A stretch of DNA of 64,000 nt from NCBI GenBank assembly GCA_964458575.1, contig CAYWMD010000002.1:1-64000 (forward strand), written 5' to 3'. The translations under genes were made by a program, and so were the position numbers. Below the pieces are notes generated by a model. The model saw only the letters and a list, made by a program, of their open reading frames with translations. It had not been told where the DNA came from and ran no database searches. The DNA is from CAYWMD01 sp964458575. GTDB lineage: Bacteria > Verrucomicrobiota > Verrucomicrobiia > Limisphaerales > JADLHS01. Shown piece by piece: positions 18,867 to 27,475 of the stretch. Position 1 is the stretch's first letter. The number at the start of each line of letters is the position of its first letter.

Positions 18867-19769
18867 TCAAGGTCCGGAAAGAGTCGGTGGGATGAGGGGC
18901 GGTGCGGGGCCGTCATACCCAAGTTGCACCGGCTTGTCCGGCTGGGGCGCCCACCGATGAAACAGCCAAAGGCCTAACCCGAGCAGGAACAGTCCGGTCA
19001 GGTCGAACCACATCGGTTGAAAAACCACGTCGGCGTAAGGTTCGCCCTGGTTAAATCCGGGAATTTCCATCGGGAAAAAGCCGCAGGTCAGGACCGTCCC
19101 GTTCACGAGCACATGGCCGATCAGCCCCGGCACGATGGAGCGGGTGCGATAATACCACCAGCCGAACAGCACTCCGAGCGACCCGGCGGAGACGGCCTGC
19201 CAGGGATTCAGATGCGCCAACGCAAAAAGCGCTGCTGAAAGCAAGATGGCCAGCCGCACATTGTGCCGGCTCAACAACCCGCGGAGGATAAGTCCCCGAA
19301 ACAAAATCTCCTCCGTCACCGGCGCCACCACAACCAGACCGAACACGGGGCCCAACCAGCCGGCATCGGTTGACATGAGGTCGCGGAAAAAATCCGCCAG
19401 CAATTGCGGCACGGGAAAAATCCAACGGAACAAATTATCGGTTTCCGACAACACGACCGCCGCCCCGAGCGTGCTGAGCAGGATCGGCAGCAGCAGGAGG
19501 GTGCGCACCCGGCGGAACGCCAGGATTTCCCACGGCGGACTTTTTGCCAGATAAATACCCAACGTCACGACGCATCCCACCGCCAGGAGGTTGATGGCGC
19601 CGAGCACGAACGGATTGTTGGCGGGATGCAACGGCGGTTGATGAGCGAGCCGGCTGTAAAGCATCGCGGCCACCTCGATCGGGACCGCCAGCACAAATTG
19701 CATCACGATGACACCCGCAGTCAGCAGCAGCGCAAAACCCGCGTTGGGAAACTGTGGATCCGGTTTCAT
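18867..19769 (-). CDS. CPBP-family intramembrane metalloprotease
   Basis: 300 residues with about seven to eight hydrophobic segments. The CPBP/Abi motifs are clear: PVTEEILFRG (EExxxR), then LFALAHLNPW (FxxxH) and GLIGHVLVNG (HxxxN), together the glutamyl protease site inside the membrane. Homologues process prenylated or signal proteins, or provide immunity to self-made bacteriocins; the role here is unknown. Its start overlaps the stop of the upstream Gfo/Idh/MocA gene by four bases (ATGA), so both are one transcript and probably translationally coupled. Confidence 0.9.
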   Translation of the reverse strand: MKPDPQFPNAGFALLLTAGVIVMQFVLAVPIEVAAMLYSRLAHQPPLHPANNPFVLGAINLLAVGCVVTLGIYLAKSPPWEILAFRRVRTLLLLPILLSTLGAAVVLSETDNLFRWIFPVPQLLADFFRDLMSTDAGWLGPVFGLVVVAPVTEEILFRGLILRGLLSRHNVRLAILLSAALFALAHLNPWQAVSAGSLGVLFGWWYYRTRSIVPGLIGHVLVNGTVLTCGFFPMEIPGFNQGEPYADVVFQPMWFDLTGLFLLGLGLWLFHRWAPQPDKPVQLGYDGPAPPLIPPTLSGP

Positions 19770-20929
19770 GGACTCCCGGACGGCGACTGCACTTCCACCA
19801 CGGACGATTCGTGCTGCGACTTGAGCGCCGCGGTGAACAGCCGATGGCTTGCCGCCGCTTCATCCGGCGTCACGCACCCGGCAAACTTCTTCAGCGGTTT
19901 GCCTTCGGCCAGTTCGTGGAGGAACGCAGCCCACATCTGGAGAAACGCGTCTGTGAAACCGAACTCGAAGATTCCTCCCGTGATGGTCTTGAACGGCGTC
20001 TCGTAGCCGGTTTGGATCTGTCCCCAAATCTGTTCGCCGCCGTTGTAATCCAGAAACTCCAGCCGTTTCGGTTCACCGGTGGTATAGCGGGCGGACGCCC
20101 GCGTGCCGTAGATTTCCACATACCAGGTGTTCTTCTGGCCGGGCGCGATCCGTTGCGTTTTCAGCATCAGGGGAAAAGGTTCGCTGGTCACCGGGTCAAT
20201 CGTTTCGCAAAACAGCGTCGCGTTATCCCAGGTCCGGCAAGGGGCGCAACCGCCGCGACCGTCAGGTCGCTCTTTGACAATGTCGGAAAGAATGGCGCGC
20301 ACGTTCCTGGGCTTCCATCCGGCGCGAAACGGCATCGAACACACGTGCATGCCGAGATCGCCCATCACTCCGTATTCGCCATTGAATTCGACCAGGCGCT
20401 TCCAGTTCATCGGCTTGTTCGGGTCCAGATCGCTCGAATGCAGAAAGCCGCAATTGACCTCGATGATCCGGCCGAACGCCTGTCGTTCCAGCAAGTCACC
20501 GATGCGTTGCGCTCCCGGATAAAACATCCAATGCGATGAGCACCGCGCACAAAGCGTTGGGTTGTCTTCCAACGCCGCCATGATTTCGGCGTTGGCCGGC
20601 TGATCAATGCCGAAGGGTTTTTCGCCCATGAGATGTTTCCCGGCGACGATGGCGGCGCAATAGATTTCCCGGTGCAGATGATGCGGCACGGCCACGTAAA
20701 CTGCGTCAACGGCCGGATTCGCCAGCAATTCGCGATAGTCGTGCGTGAACTGCGTCACCGTGGGAAAATGTTCCTGGAACCACGCGAACGGTCCGGCACT
20801 GCGATTGCAGACGGCCACGATTTCCGGCCGGGCCTTCACCTCCAGCAAATGCATCCACCGCGCCGCCGCGCTGGCAAATTCCCGTCCCATCAAACCGCCG
20901 CCAATGATTCCGAATCGAATGACTTTCAC
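19766..20929 (-). CDS. Gfo/Idh/MocA-family NAD(P)-dependent oxidoreductase
   Basis: About 387 residues. The Rossmann start is VIRFGIIGGGLMGREFASA, followed by DAVYVAVPHHLHRE and the family motif GKHLMGEKPFGID with the conserved EKP lysine. The C-terminal alpha/beta domain has NGEYGVMGDLGMHVCSMPF. Such enzymes oxidise or reduce sugar hydroxyl groups using NAD(P). The GTG at 20929 is taken as start because GGAGG lies four bases before it and the fold begins there; longer forms have no homology. It is first in a two-gene unit with the CPBP protease and divergent from the NADH dehydrogenase gene. Confidence 0.9.
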   Translation of the reverse strand: MKVIRFGIIGGGLMGREFASAAARWMHLLEVKARPEIVAVCNRSAGPFAWFQEHFPTVTQFTHDYRELLANPAVDAVYVAVPHHLHREIYCAAIVAGKHLMGEKPFGIDQPANAEIMAALEDNPTLCARCSSHWMFYPGAQRIGDLLERQAFGRIIEVNCGFLHSSDLDPNKPMNWKRLVEFNGEYGVMGDLGMHVCSMPFRAGWKPRNVRAILSDIVKERPDGRGGCAPCRTWDNATLFCETIDPVTSEPFPLMLKTQRIAPGQKNTWYVEIYGTRASARYTTGEPKRLEFLDYNGGEQIWGQIQTGYETPFKTITGGIFEFGFTDAFLQMWAAFLHELAEGKPLKKFAGCVTPDEAAASHRLFTAALKSQHESSVVEVQSPSGSP

Positions 20930-21130
20930 CCGTCCTCCGTAGCAGGTAATCTGTTTGGTCGCAAGACTTGGGAAGCCCTCAGGATATTTCGGGCCGCAGC
21001 TCTCACCGTGCCGCTGCGGAGGGTGGACGCCCAACCCTTCTGCCAGCGAATGCGCCCGCGGTCAAGGATGGCGGCGATGGGAGAAGTTCATCGCATTGCA
21101 TTTTGTACGCTTTGATTCACACTAAATCAC

Positions 21131-22423
21131 GTGGACGGGAACGAGACATCTCATGTAGTTGTGCTGGGCGCGGGCTTTGGCGGACTGGCTTTCTGCAAAC
21201 ATTTCCGTCATCCCAAGGCGCGTATCACGCTGGTGGACCGCACCAATCACCATTTGTTCCAGCCGTTGCTTTATCAGGTCGCCGCCGCCGGTCTTTCCGC
21301 GCCGGAAATCGCGCAACCGGTTCGCGCCATCTTTTCCCGCCGGCCCGACATTACCGTGCTGTTGGACAAGGTTGTGGGGATAAACGTCACGGACAGAAAA
21401 GTTCTGCTTGAAGAAAACACACTTGCGTACGATCACCTCGTGCTGGCGATGGGCGGCCAGACCGGTTACTTCGGCCATCCGGAATGGGAAAAGTTCGCGC
21501 CGGGCCTGAAAACACTCGATGATGCGCTGCGCATTCGCAGTCACGTGCTGCTCGCTTTCGAGAAAGCCGAAAACGAAACCGAAGCTTCGAAGCGCGAAAA
21601 GCTCATGACTATCGTCGTTGTTGGCGGCGGGCCAACGGGCGTGGAACTGGCAGGCGCGTTTGCTGAACTCGCACGCACAGTATTGGCCAGGGACTTCCGC
21701 CGCATCAACCCGGCGCACGCGAAGATCATACTCATTGAAGGCTCGGCGGTTGTGCTTTCGAATTTTCCGCTGGAGCTGGCCCGGAGCGCTACGCGTCAGC
21801 TCGCAAGCCTTGGCGTGCAAGTTCGCACTTCGACGCGTGTCAAAAATATCCGCGAAGGCGAGGTGGAGCTTGATAACGGCGACATCATTCGTGCCGGAAA
21901 CATAATTTGGGCCGCAGGAGTTTCAGCCATACCGTTGACAAAGCAACTGGGTGTCGAACTGGACAAAACCGGGCGCGTGAAAGTGAATCCCGACCTCAGC
22001 CTGCCGCGACATCCTGAAGTGTTTGCCATCGGTGACATGGCGCTGGTGCTCGGTGACGATGGCAAGGCAGTGCCTGGCGTTTCCCCTGCCGCCATGCAAA
22101 TGGGCCGTCACGTCGCACGGCTCATAAAGAGCGAAATGGATTCGGGCGCGAGCCAATCGCCACACCCACCGTTCAAGTATTGGGACAAAGGCACGATGGC
22201 CACGATCGGCCGTTCCGCTGCCGTTGCGTGGGTGGGCAGGTTCAAATTCTCCGGGTTGCTCGCTTGGTTGGCGTGGTTGCTGATCCACCTGATTTTTCTT
22301 ATCGGTTTTCGCAATCGGCTCGCGGTGCTGTTACAGTGGACTTACTCCTATTTCGCCTACAAACGCAGCGCCCGGATCATCACGTATCTGCCGGCAGAAC
22401 CTGCAGAGGAAAAACGGCACTGA
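21131..22423 (+). CDS. ndh: Type II NADH dehydrogenase (NDH-2)
   Basis: About 430 residues. The FAD-binding motif is VVVLGAGFGGLAFCKHF, the NAD-binding one TIVVVGGGPTGVELAGAF, and the second FAD contact VFAIGDMALVLGDDGK. The C-terminal hydrophobic helices (FSGLLAWLAWLLIHLIF, then FRNRLAVLLQWTYSYF) are the usual membrane anchor of NDH-2. The enzyme passes electrons from NADH to quinone on the inner face of the membrane without pumping protons. The GTG start at 21131 is the only one that leaves the whole Rossmann strand intact. No ribosome site is obvious. Confidence 0.93.
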   Translation: MDGNETSHVVVLGAGFGGLAFCKHFRHPKARITLVDRTNHHLFQPLLYQVAAAGLSAPEIAQPVRAIFSRRPDITVLLDKVVGINVTDRKVLLEENTLAYDHLVLAMGGQTGYFGHPEWEKFAPGLKTLDDALRIRSHVLLAFEKAENETEASKREKLMTIVVVGGGPTGVELAGAFAELARTVLARDFRRINPAHAKIILIEGSAVVLSNFPLELARSATRQLASLGVQVRTSTRVKNIREGEVELDNGDIIRAGNIIWAAGVSAIPLTKQLGVELDKTGRVKVNPDLSLPRHPEVFAIGDMALVLGDDGKAVPGVSPAAMQMGRHVARLIKSEMDSGASQSPHPPFKYWDKGTMATIGRSAAVAWVGRFKFSGLLAWLAWLLIHLIFLIGFRNRLAVLLQWTYSYFAYKRSARIITYLPAEPAEEKRH

Positions 22424-22492
22424 GGTCATCGCGCTGCGTTTGGTGACAGGTCCGGACTTGAATCAATAATGCAATTATGATATTTGATCACC

Positions 22493-23125
22493 ATGCAAGA
22501 TGGTCTTTCTATTGAATCGTTTGTCCGCACAATACTGTTAGGCGATTTGCGGTGCTTGACATATGACCACCATTTTCTCGCGTTCGGCCCAATTAGCGTT
22601 GGAATCGAATTTCTTGGCGCGTGCCAGGACGAGCAAGAGTTTGGCGCAGAACGGCTGTCAGGAAAGAGGTTCGAACGAGGTGTTGAGGATTTCATGCGAC
22701 TCGTGAACCCTTTGTACTCGACCTACAACCGGTCATTCAATCTTTACAAGAATCTGCGGTGCGGGATGGCTCATATCATGCGTCCTCAGGGGTCGATTTC
22801 GTTTGCGTGTCGCCAAAACACGCGATGTGCAGGACAGAATCATTTGGCACTCATCGGAGGCAGTACACTTATTCTCGTAGCCGAAGATTTTTACGACGAT
22901 TTCGCAAAAGCATGCGAACTTCTACTTGTTGAACTCCCCAGGAAAACCACTCGCAAATTCACGGATACGTACCTGCCAACTTGGGAAATACCTCGCAAAG
23001 CACGGGCTCGTTTTGAGGAAGTCGTCGGGATCTCCAAGAAGATCTTAGACCCAGACACCTCTCGCCCACAGTCGGGATCCGTTACAGCAAGTGGTTGCCC
23101 GGCGAACTACAGGTCTTTCCGATAG
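22493..23125 (+). CDS. Small hypothetical protein with a HEPN-like Rx4H motif
   Basis: About 210 residues, cytoplasmic, no signal or membrane segment. I do not recognise the family with certainty. The segment YKNLRCGMAHIMRP contains RxxxxH after a helical region, the layout of HEPN-type RNases and of related bacterial hypothetical proteins that read LRCG(L/M)xH. The composition is clearly poorer in GC than the neighbours and the upstream 60 bases are AT-rich, which suggests recent transfer. It stands alone between ndh and the convergent trpB. A TTG nine bases upstream (22484) is an alternative start. A role in defence or toxin-antitoxin function would be inference; no partner antitoxin is beside it. 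Confidence 0.55.
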   Translation: MQDGLSIESFVRTILLGDLRCLTYDHHFLAFGPISVGIEFLGACQDEQEFGAERLSGKRFERGVEDFMRLVNPLYSTYNRSFNLYKNLRCGMAHIMRPQGSISFACRQNTRCAGQNHLALIGGSTLILVAEDFYDDFAKACELLLVELPRKTTRKFTDTYLPTWEIPRKARARFEEVVGISKKILDPDTSRPQSGSVTASGCPANYRSFR

Positions 23126-23169
23126 TAGAAAGTGTTGGCAAATTTTTCGTTCTCTGCTGGACAGCCAGA

Positions 23170-24384
23170 TCACTTCGGCATCTGCAAACCGATCTTGTCC
23201 GCGGCTTGCGCCACGTCCTTGTCGCCGCGACCGGAGAGGTTCACGATGATGAGCGCGTCCCGCGACATTTTCGGCGCGCGGACTATGCACTCGGCGACGG
23301 CGTGAGCGCTTTCCAACGCGGGAATGATTCCTTCCAACCGTGCGAGTTTCATAAACGCGTCCAGCGCCTTGTCGTCGGTGGCGTAGGTGTATTCCGCGCG
23401 TTGGCGGTCGTGCAACCATGCGTGTTCCGGCCCGACGGCGGCGTAGTCCAATCCGGCGCTTACGCTGTGGGTGAGTTGAATCTGGCCGTAATCGTCCTGC
23501 AAAATATAGCTGCGCGTGCCCTGCAACACGCCGAGCGAGCCGCCTTGAAAACGCGCTGCATGTTGCTCCGGTTTGATGCCAAGGCCGCCCGCCTCCACGC
23601 CGACCAGCTTCACGGATTTGTCGTCGAGAAACGGATAGAAAAGTCCGATAGCATTTGAGCCGCCGCCAACGCACGCGATGAGCAGGTCGGGCAGGCGCTT
23701 TTCCTTTTCGAGAATCTGCGCACGGGCTTCATCGCCGATGACGCGCTGGAAATTCCGCACCATCACCGGATACGGATGCGCGCCGTACGCCGTGCCGAGG
23801 ATGTAATGCGTGCTGCGAATGTTCGTGACCCAGTCGCGCATGGCCTCATTGACGGCTTCCTTCAAGGTCTTTTGCCCCGCGTGAACCGGCACGACTTCCG
23901 CGCCGAGCATCTTCATGCGATACACGTTGAGCATCTGGCGCTCGCAATCCACCGCGCCCATGTAGATGACGCATTTCAACCCGAACATCGCGGCCACGGT
24001 CGCGGTCGCCACGCCGTGCTGGCCCGCGCCGGTTTCGGCAATGACGCGCGTCTTGCCCATGCGCTTGGCCAACAGGATCTGGCCCATCGCGTTGTTGATC
24101 TTGTGCGCGCCGGTGTGATTGAGGTCCTCGCGCTTGAGATAAATGTTCGCGCCGCCGAGGTCCTTGGTGAGGCGTTCGGCAAAGTAAAGCGGTGTGGGGC
24201 GACCGACAAATTCGGTAAGATAGTAGCTAAGTTCGCGTTGAAACTCCGGATCGTGCTGCGCGCGGAAGTATTCGGCCTCCAGTTCCTGCAACGGATGCAT
24301 CAACGTCTCGGGCACGAACCGGCCGCCGTAGGGGCCGAAATGGCCCTGGGCGTCGGGAAGCTCAGTTTTGGCAACGGCGTTCAT
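23170..24384 (-). CDS. trpB: Tryptophan synthase beta chain
   Basis: 404 residues, the standard length. Condenses indole with L-serine to L-tryptophan using PLP. Diagnostic motifs are HFGPYGGRFVPETLMHPL at the start, KREDLNHTGAHKINNA with PLP lysine Lys95, AETGAGQHGVATATVAA with the catalytic Glu, and CVGGGSNAIG binding the PLP phosphate. It lies 68 bases downstream of trpF on the same strand. trpA, which normally follows in trpFBA order, is absent here; instead a convergent gene of unrelated type follows. Confidence 0.97.
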   Translation of the reverse strand: MNAVAKTELPDAQGHFGPYGGRFVPETLMHPLQELEAEYFRAQHDPEFQRELSYYLTEFVGRPTPLYFAERLTKDLGGANIYLKREDLNHTGAHKINNAMGQILLAKRMGKTRVIAETGAGQHGVATATVAAMFGLKCVIYMGAVDCERQMLNVYRMKMLGAEVVPVHAGQKTLKEAVNEAMRDWVTNIRSTHYILGTAYGAHPYPVMVRNFQRVIGDEARAQILEKEKRLPDLLIACVGGGSNAIGLFYPFLDDKSVKLVGVEAGGLGIKPEQHAARFQGGSLGVLQGTRSYILQDDYGQIQLTHSVSAGLDYAAVGPEHAWLHDRQRAEYTYATDDKALDAFMKLARLEGIIPALESAHAVAECIVRAPKMSRDALIIVNLSGRGDKDVAQAADKIGLQMPK

Positions 24385-24452
24385 GATGTCAGCCTAGTTA
24401 AAAGCGGTCGAAGGAGGAAGCGGGAAAGCGAGTGCGAACGGGAGTATTTCCC

Positions 24453-25091
24453 TCAATTTCCCAGTTTCTCGTCCGCAGCAGCTTTTGCCGCCCGAATAAA
24501 TTTCCTCACCCGTTGGTGATCCTTCTTTCCGGGTGATGACTCAACCCCGCTTGAAACGTCCACGCCAAATGGCTGCACCTTGCGCACGGCTTCGGCGACG
24601 TTCTCCGGCGTCAAACCTCCGGCCAAAAAAATGGGCTTGCCCAACCGGCCGGCTGCCACCGCCAACTCCCAATTGAATCTCGCTCCAGTGCCACCCAATT
24701 GGCCAGGCACAAAAGCGTCCAGAAGCCACGCATCTGTGGGATACGACACGAGAGACCGCAACGACTCCGCATCCCGCATGCGGAATGCTTTTATGCTCAT
24801 GATTCCAAATTGCATGCAAAATTCCGGTGGCTCGTTGCCATGAAATTGCAGCAAACTTAGTCCGCATCCGGCGATGGCTTGCATCACGAGTTCCTCGGAC
24901 GGATCAACAAACACTCCCACCTTCGCGACGTGCGACGGCAATTGTCGAACGATGTCCGCGACCCGTTCCACGGTCACAAAGCGCGGGCTGGCCTCGCAGA
25001 AAACGAACCCCAGCATGTCCGCGCCCGCCTCGACCGCCACCCGGGCATCGGCGAGGTTGGTGTTGCCGCAGATTTTGACTTTTACGCTCAT
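24453..25091 (-). CDS. trpF: Phosphoribosylanthranilate isomerase
   Basis: 212 residues. (beta/alpha)8-barrel enzyme of tryptophan biosynthesis that converts N-(5-phosphoribosyl)anthranilate to the carboxyphenylamino-deoxyribulose phosphate. Visible: VKVKICGNTNLADA with the catalytic Cys, GFVFCEASPRFV, VGVFVDPSEE, LLQFHGNE, WLLDAF with the catalytic Asp, the phosphate-binding FLAGGLTPENV and VDVSSGVESSPGKKD. It precedes trpB in the same direction, so the two are probably cotranscribed. Confidence 0.96.
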   Translation of the reverse strand: MSVKVKICGNTNLADARVAVEAGADMLGFVFCEASPRFVTVERVADIVRQLPSHVAKVGVFVDPSEELVMQAIAGCGLSLLQFHGNEPPEFCMQFGIMSIKAFRMRDAESLRSLVSYPTDAWLLDAFVPGQLGGTGARFNWELAVAAGRLGKPIFLAGGLTPENVAEAVRKVQPFGVDVSSGVESSPGKKDHQRVRKFIRAAKAAADEKLGN

Positions 25092-25182
25092 CGGTGGTGA
25101 CGAAGTTCGTTCGGGTAAGATAGCCAGGGGGATTTATTGCCGCGTAATCGGCAGTGCCGGAGTTCAACTGATGCTCTGGAGT

Positions 25183-26247
25183 TCAAACCCATTCATAGGG
25201 ATGATTTGCGTCGTGGGGATGCTCCGGATACGGCGAACTTCGCAAATAGCTGGCCGTAGTCGCCCGTTCCTCGTCGCGCCGGAAAATTGTGCCGACACCA
25301 TCGGCAAGTTCTTTGAGCCGCGTCAACTCGGCGGCGGTAACGGGCCGGTCGTCCCTGGCCGCGATGATCGCTTTGTCCACCAAATCGAGGAACGACGGCG
25401 GGATCCCCGAGGCGACGCCGGGTTGTGACCAGGCAAAGCGCAAGGAGAGGGAAACCTCCTCCTCCGTTTCCGTGCACCGATACCACCACTTGCGGGTCTG
25501 CGGGACGTCCTTTGGCCACGCGCCGCACGACATGGGCTTGATGGAGAGGACGCCGGCGCCCTGCTTCTTTGCCAGTTCGAGCACCTCTTTGCCAAAGCCG
25601 CGATTGAGGTATTCGGCAAAATTGATCGGGAACATCACCGTGTCGAAGCGGAAACCCTTCATGGCCTCCAAGGCCGCCACCATGGTGTGGGCCGAGAAAC
25701 CGATGTATTTGATTTTGCCCTGCTCCTTCGCCTTGAGGAACGTCTCCAGCGCACCGCCGGGGCCAAGCGCCTGTTTGACTTCCGCCACCGTCACGAGATG
25801 GTGCATCTGGTAAAGATCGAAGTGATCCGTCTTGAGCGATTTCAGCGAGGCTTCCAATTCCTGGCGGGCGCCTTCGCGATCGCGCTGCTTGGTTTTGCAG
25901 GCGAGAAAGATTTTGCTCCGATCTATGCCTTGCAAGCCGATGCCCAACTTGGTCTCGCAAACGCCCTTGCCGTAGGCCGGGGCGACATCGAAATAATTCA
26001 CGCCGTGCTCGAAGGCGCGATGGACGCCGGCGGTGCATTGGTCCTGCTCGATGGGCGTGAGCGCCAGGCCGGGAAAACCAACGATGGAAATGTTCTGGCC
26101 GGTGCGGCCCAGCAGACGGCGCGGCAGGCCGGCGACTTTCTCAACCGTCGGGTCGGGTTTGCTCGCGGCCAATATTCGTTCGATGGTCAGGGCGTAGCTG
26201 CCGGCCGCGGCGCCGGCGGCAACTTTCAGGAAGGCTCGACGTTTCAT
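25183..26247 (-). CDS. Aldo/keto reductase with twin-arginine-type signal
   Basis: About 354 residues from the ATG at 26247, chosen because it gives a Tat-like leader, MKRRAFLKVAAGAAAG; longer reading upstream has no homology. The AKR barrel follows: NYFDVAPAYGKG with catalytic Asp and Tyr, FLACKTK with Lys, and LYQMHH with His, then KIKYIGFSAH. NAD(P)H-dependent carbonyl reduction is expected, and the leader implies export of a folded, cofactor-loaded enzyme, a habit common in Planctomycetota and Verrucomicrobiota. It is the last gene of a minus-strand group but 141 bases from the next. Confidence 0.88.
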   Translation of the reverse strand: MKRRAFLKVAAGAAAGSYALTIERILAASKPDPTVEKVAGLPRRLLGRTGQNISIVGFPGLALTPIEQDQCTAGVHRAFEHGVNYFDVAPAYGKGVCETKLGIGLQGIDRSKIFLACKTKQRDREGARQELEASLKSLKTDHFDLYQMHHLVTVAEVKQALGPGGALETFLKAKEQGKIKYIGFSAHTMVAALEAMKGFRFDTVMFPINFAEYLNRGFGKEVLELAKKQGAGVLSIKPMSCGAWPKDVPQTRKWWYRCTETEEEVSLSLRFAWSQPGVASGIPPSFLDLVDKAIIAARDDRPVTAAELTRLKELADGVGTIFRRDEERATTASYLRSSPYPEHPHDANHPYEWV

Positions 26248-26388
26248 GATGCGGTTGGGTTCAATTAACTCTCCCTTTGTACCATCAGCTCGCAAATCCG
26301 TCCATAGCCTTGACGCTTTGACGCTCGACATTTCCGTGCCCCGCCTCGCTCGATGAGCGGGTAATCAAGGCCATCGTTCGGGAGTCGT

Positions 26389-27474
26389 TCACTTCCATGC
26401 CTGTTTCAAAAAACTGACGAAGTTTCCGTGCAGGATGGAATTCACGTCCGCCGGCGCGTAACCACGGTCCGCGAGCAGGGCGGGGATTCTCGAAAGATCC
26501 GCGATCGTATTCAGATCGGCGGGGGTTTGTTCGCAACCAAATGTGCCATCCAAATCCGAACCGATGCCTGAGTGGAGGGCATTGCCCGCGAGTTGGCAGA
26601 CGCGGTCAATGTGATCCACAAATTGTTCGAGCGTGAGTTTCGCCGATTGTGGAGTTGTCTTTCCACGCAACCAGCCAGGGACAAGCATCCAGGCGTCCAG
26701 CGCCGAACCGATGACCGCGCCGCGCGCGATGATCGCCTTGATTTGTTCATCGCTGAACTGCCGGGCATGTGGCACAAGCGCGCGGCAGTTTTGATGGCTC
26801 GCCCAAATCGGCCCCTGAAACAAATCGAGCGCCTCCCAGAAACAGTCGTCGCACAAGTGCGTCACATCGAGAATGAAGCCGAGTCGGTCCATCTCCTTCA
26901 ACAAGTTGCGACCTTTCGCGTTGAAACCGCCGCTGGCATCCGTGCCGTTCGCGTAAATGCCCGGGCCGTAATGCGCCGGGCCGATGACTCTCAAACCCTG
27001 TTCGCGCGCGCCCGCCAGATGAGCCAGCGACAAGATGGAATCCGCGCCTTCAAGGCTGAGCACGAAGCCCACGGGCTTTTTCTCGGCCGGCGCGGGTGAG
27101 TTCCAGAGTGTCAGGTGTTTCTCCAATCCCGCCGCATCGCGGATGTGCACCATCTCGCCGGCTTGCTCCATCGCGCGATACCATGCGAGTTGTCCTTGTG
27201 TTTGCGCCCACGCCTGGGCCGGCGAACGCCAACCCGCGATCGGGCTGTAAGCGTCATGTTCCACCCGCGCAATCAGCGTTGCCACACAAATCCCGATGCC
27301 GGCCCGGCGCATTTCCGGCAGCGACACCGTGCTGTTCCCGCGATCGGGTTTGTCGGTTTTGCCCGCCTCGCTTGCGCGCAACTCCGCGAGCGGTCGCGTC
27401 AGGTCGCGATTCCACTCCAGCGCATTCATCGCCAGGTCGAGATGGGCATCGAAAATGAACGGATGCGTTTTCAT
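26389..27474 (-). CDS. Membrane-dipeptidase (peptidase family M19)
   Basis: About 361 residues. Zinc dipeptidase fold related to renal dipeptidase: FIFDAHLDLAMNAL holds the HxD pair, FVLSLEGAD the bridging Glu, LDVTHLCDDCFWE the next His, WASHQNCRAL the following His, and GIGSDLDGTFG the late Asp. Family members cleave L-D or D-containing dipeptides. No signal peptide is seen. The ATG at 27474 sits two bases after the stop of the GntP gene; a TTG at 27483 would overlap it. With a GntP permease and a D-threonine-aldolase-like protein upstream, a role in catabolism of D-amino-acid compounds is inferred. Confidence 0.88.
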   Translation of the reverse strand: MKTHPFIFDAHLDLAMNALEWNRDLTRPLAELRASEAGKTDKPDRGNSTVSLPEMRRAGIGICVATLIARVEHDAYSPIAGWRSPAQAWAQTQGQLAWYRAMEQAGEMVHIRDAAGLEKHLTLWNSPAPAEKKPVGFVLSLEGADSILSLAHLAGAREQGLRVIGPAHYGPGIYANGTDASGGFNAKGRNLLKEMDRLGFILDVTHLCDDCFWEALDLFQGPIWASHQNCRALVPHARQFSDEQIKAIIARGAVIGSALDAWMLVPGWLRGKTTPQSAKLTLEQFVDHIDRVCQLAGNALHSGIGSDLDGTFGCEQTPADLNTIADLSRIPALLADRGYAPADVNSILHGNFVSFLKQAWK

Positions 27475-27475
27475 T

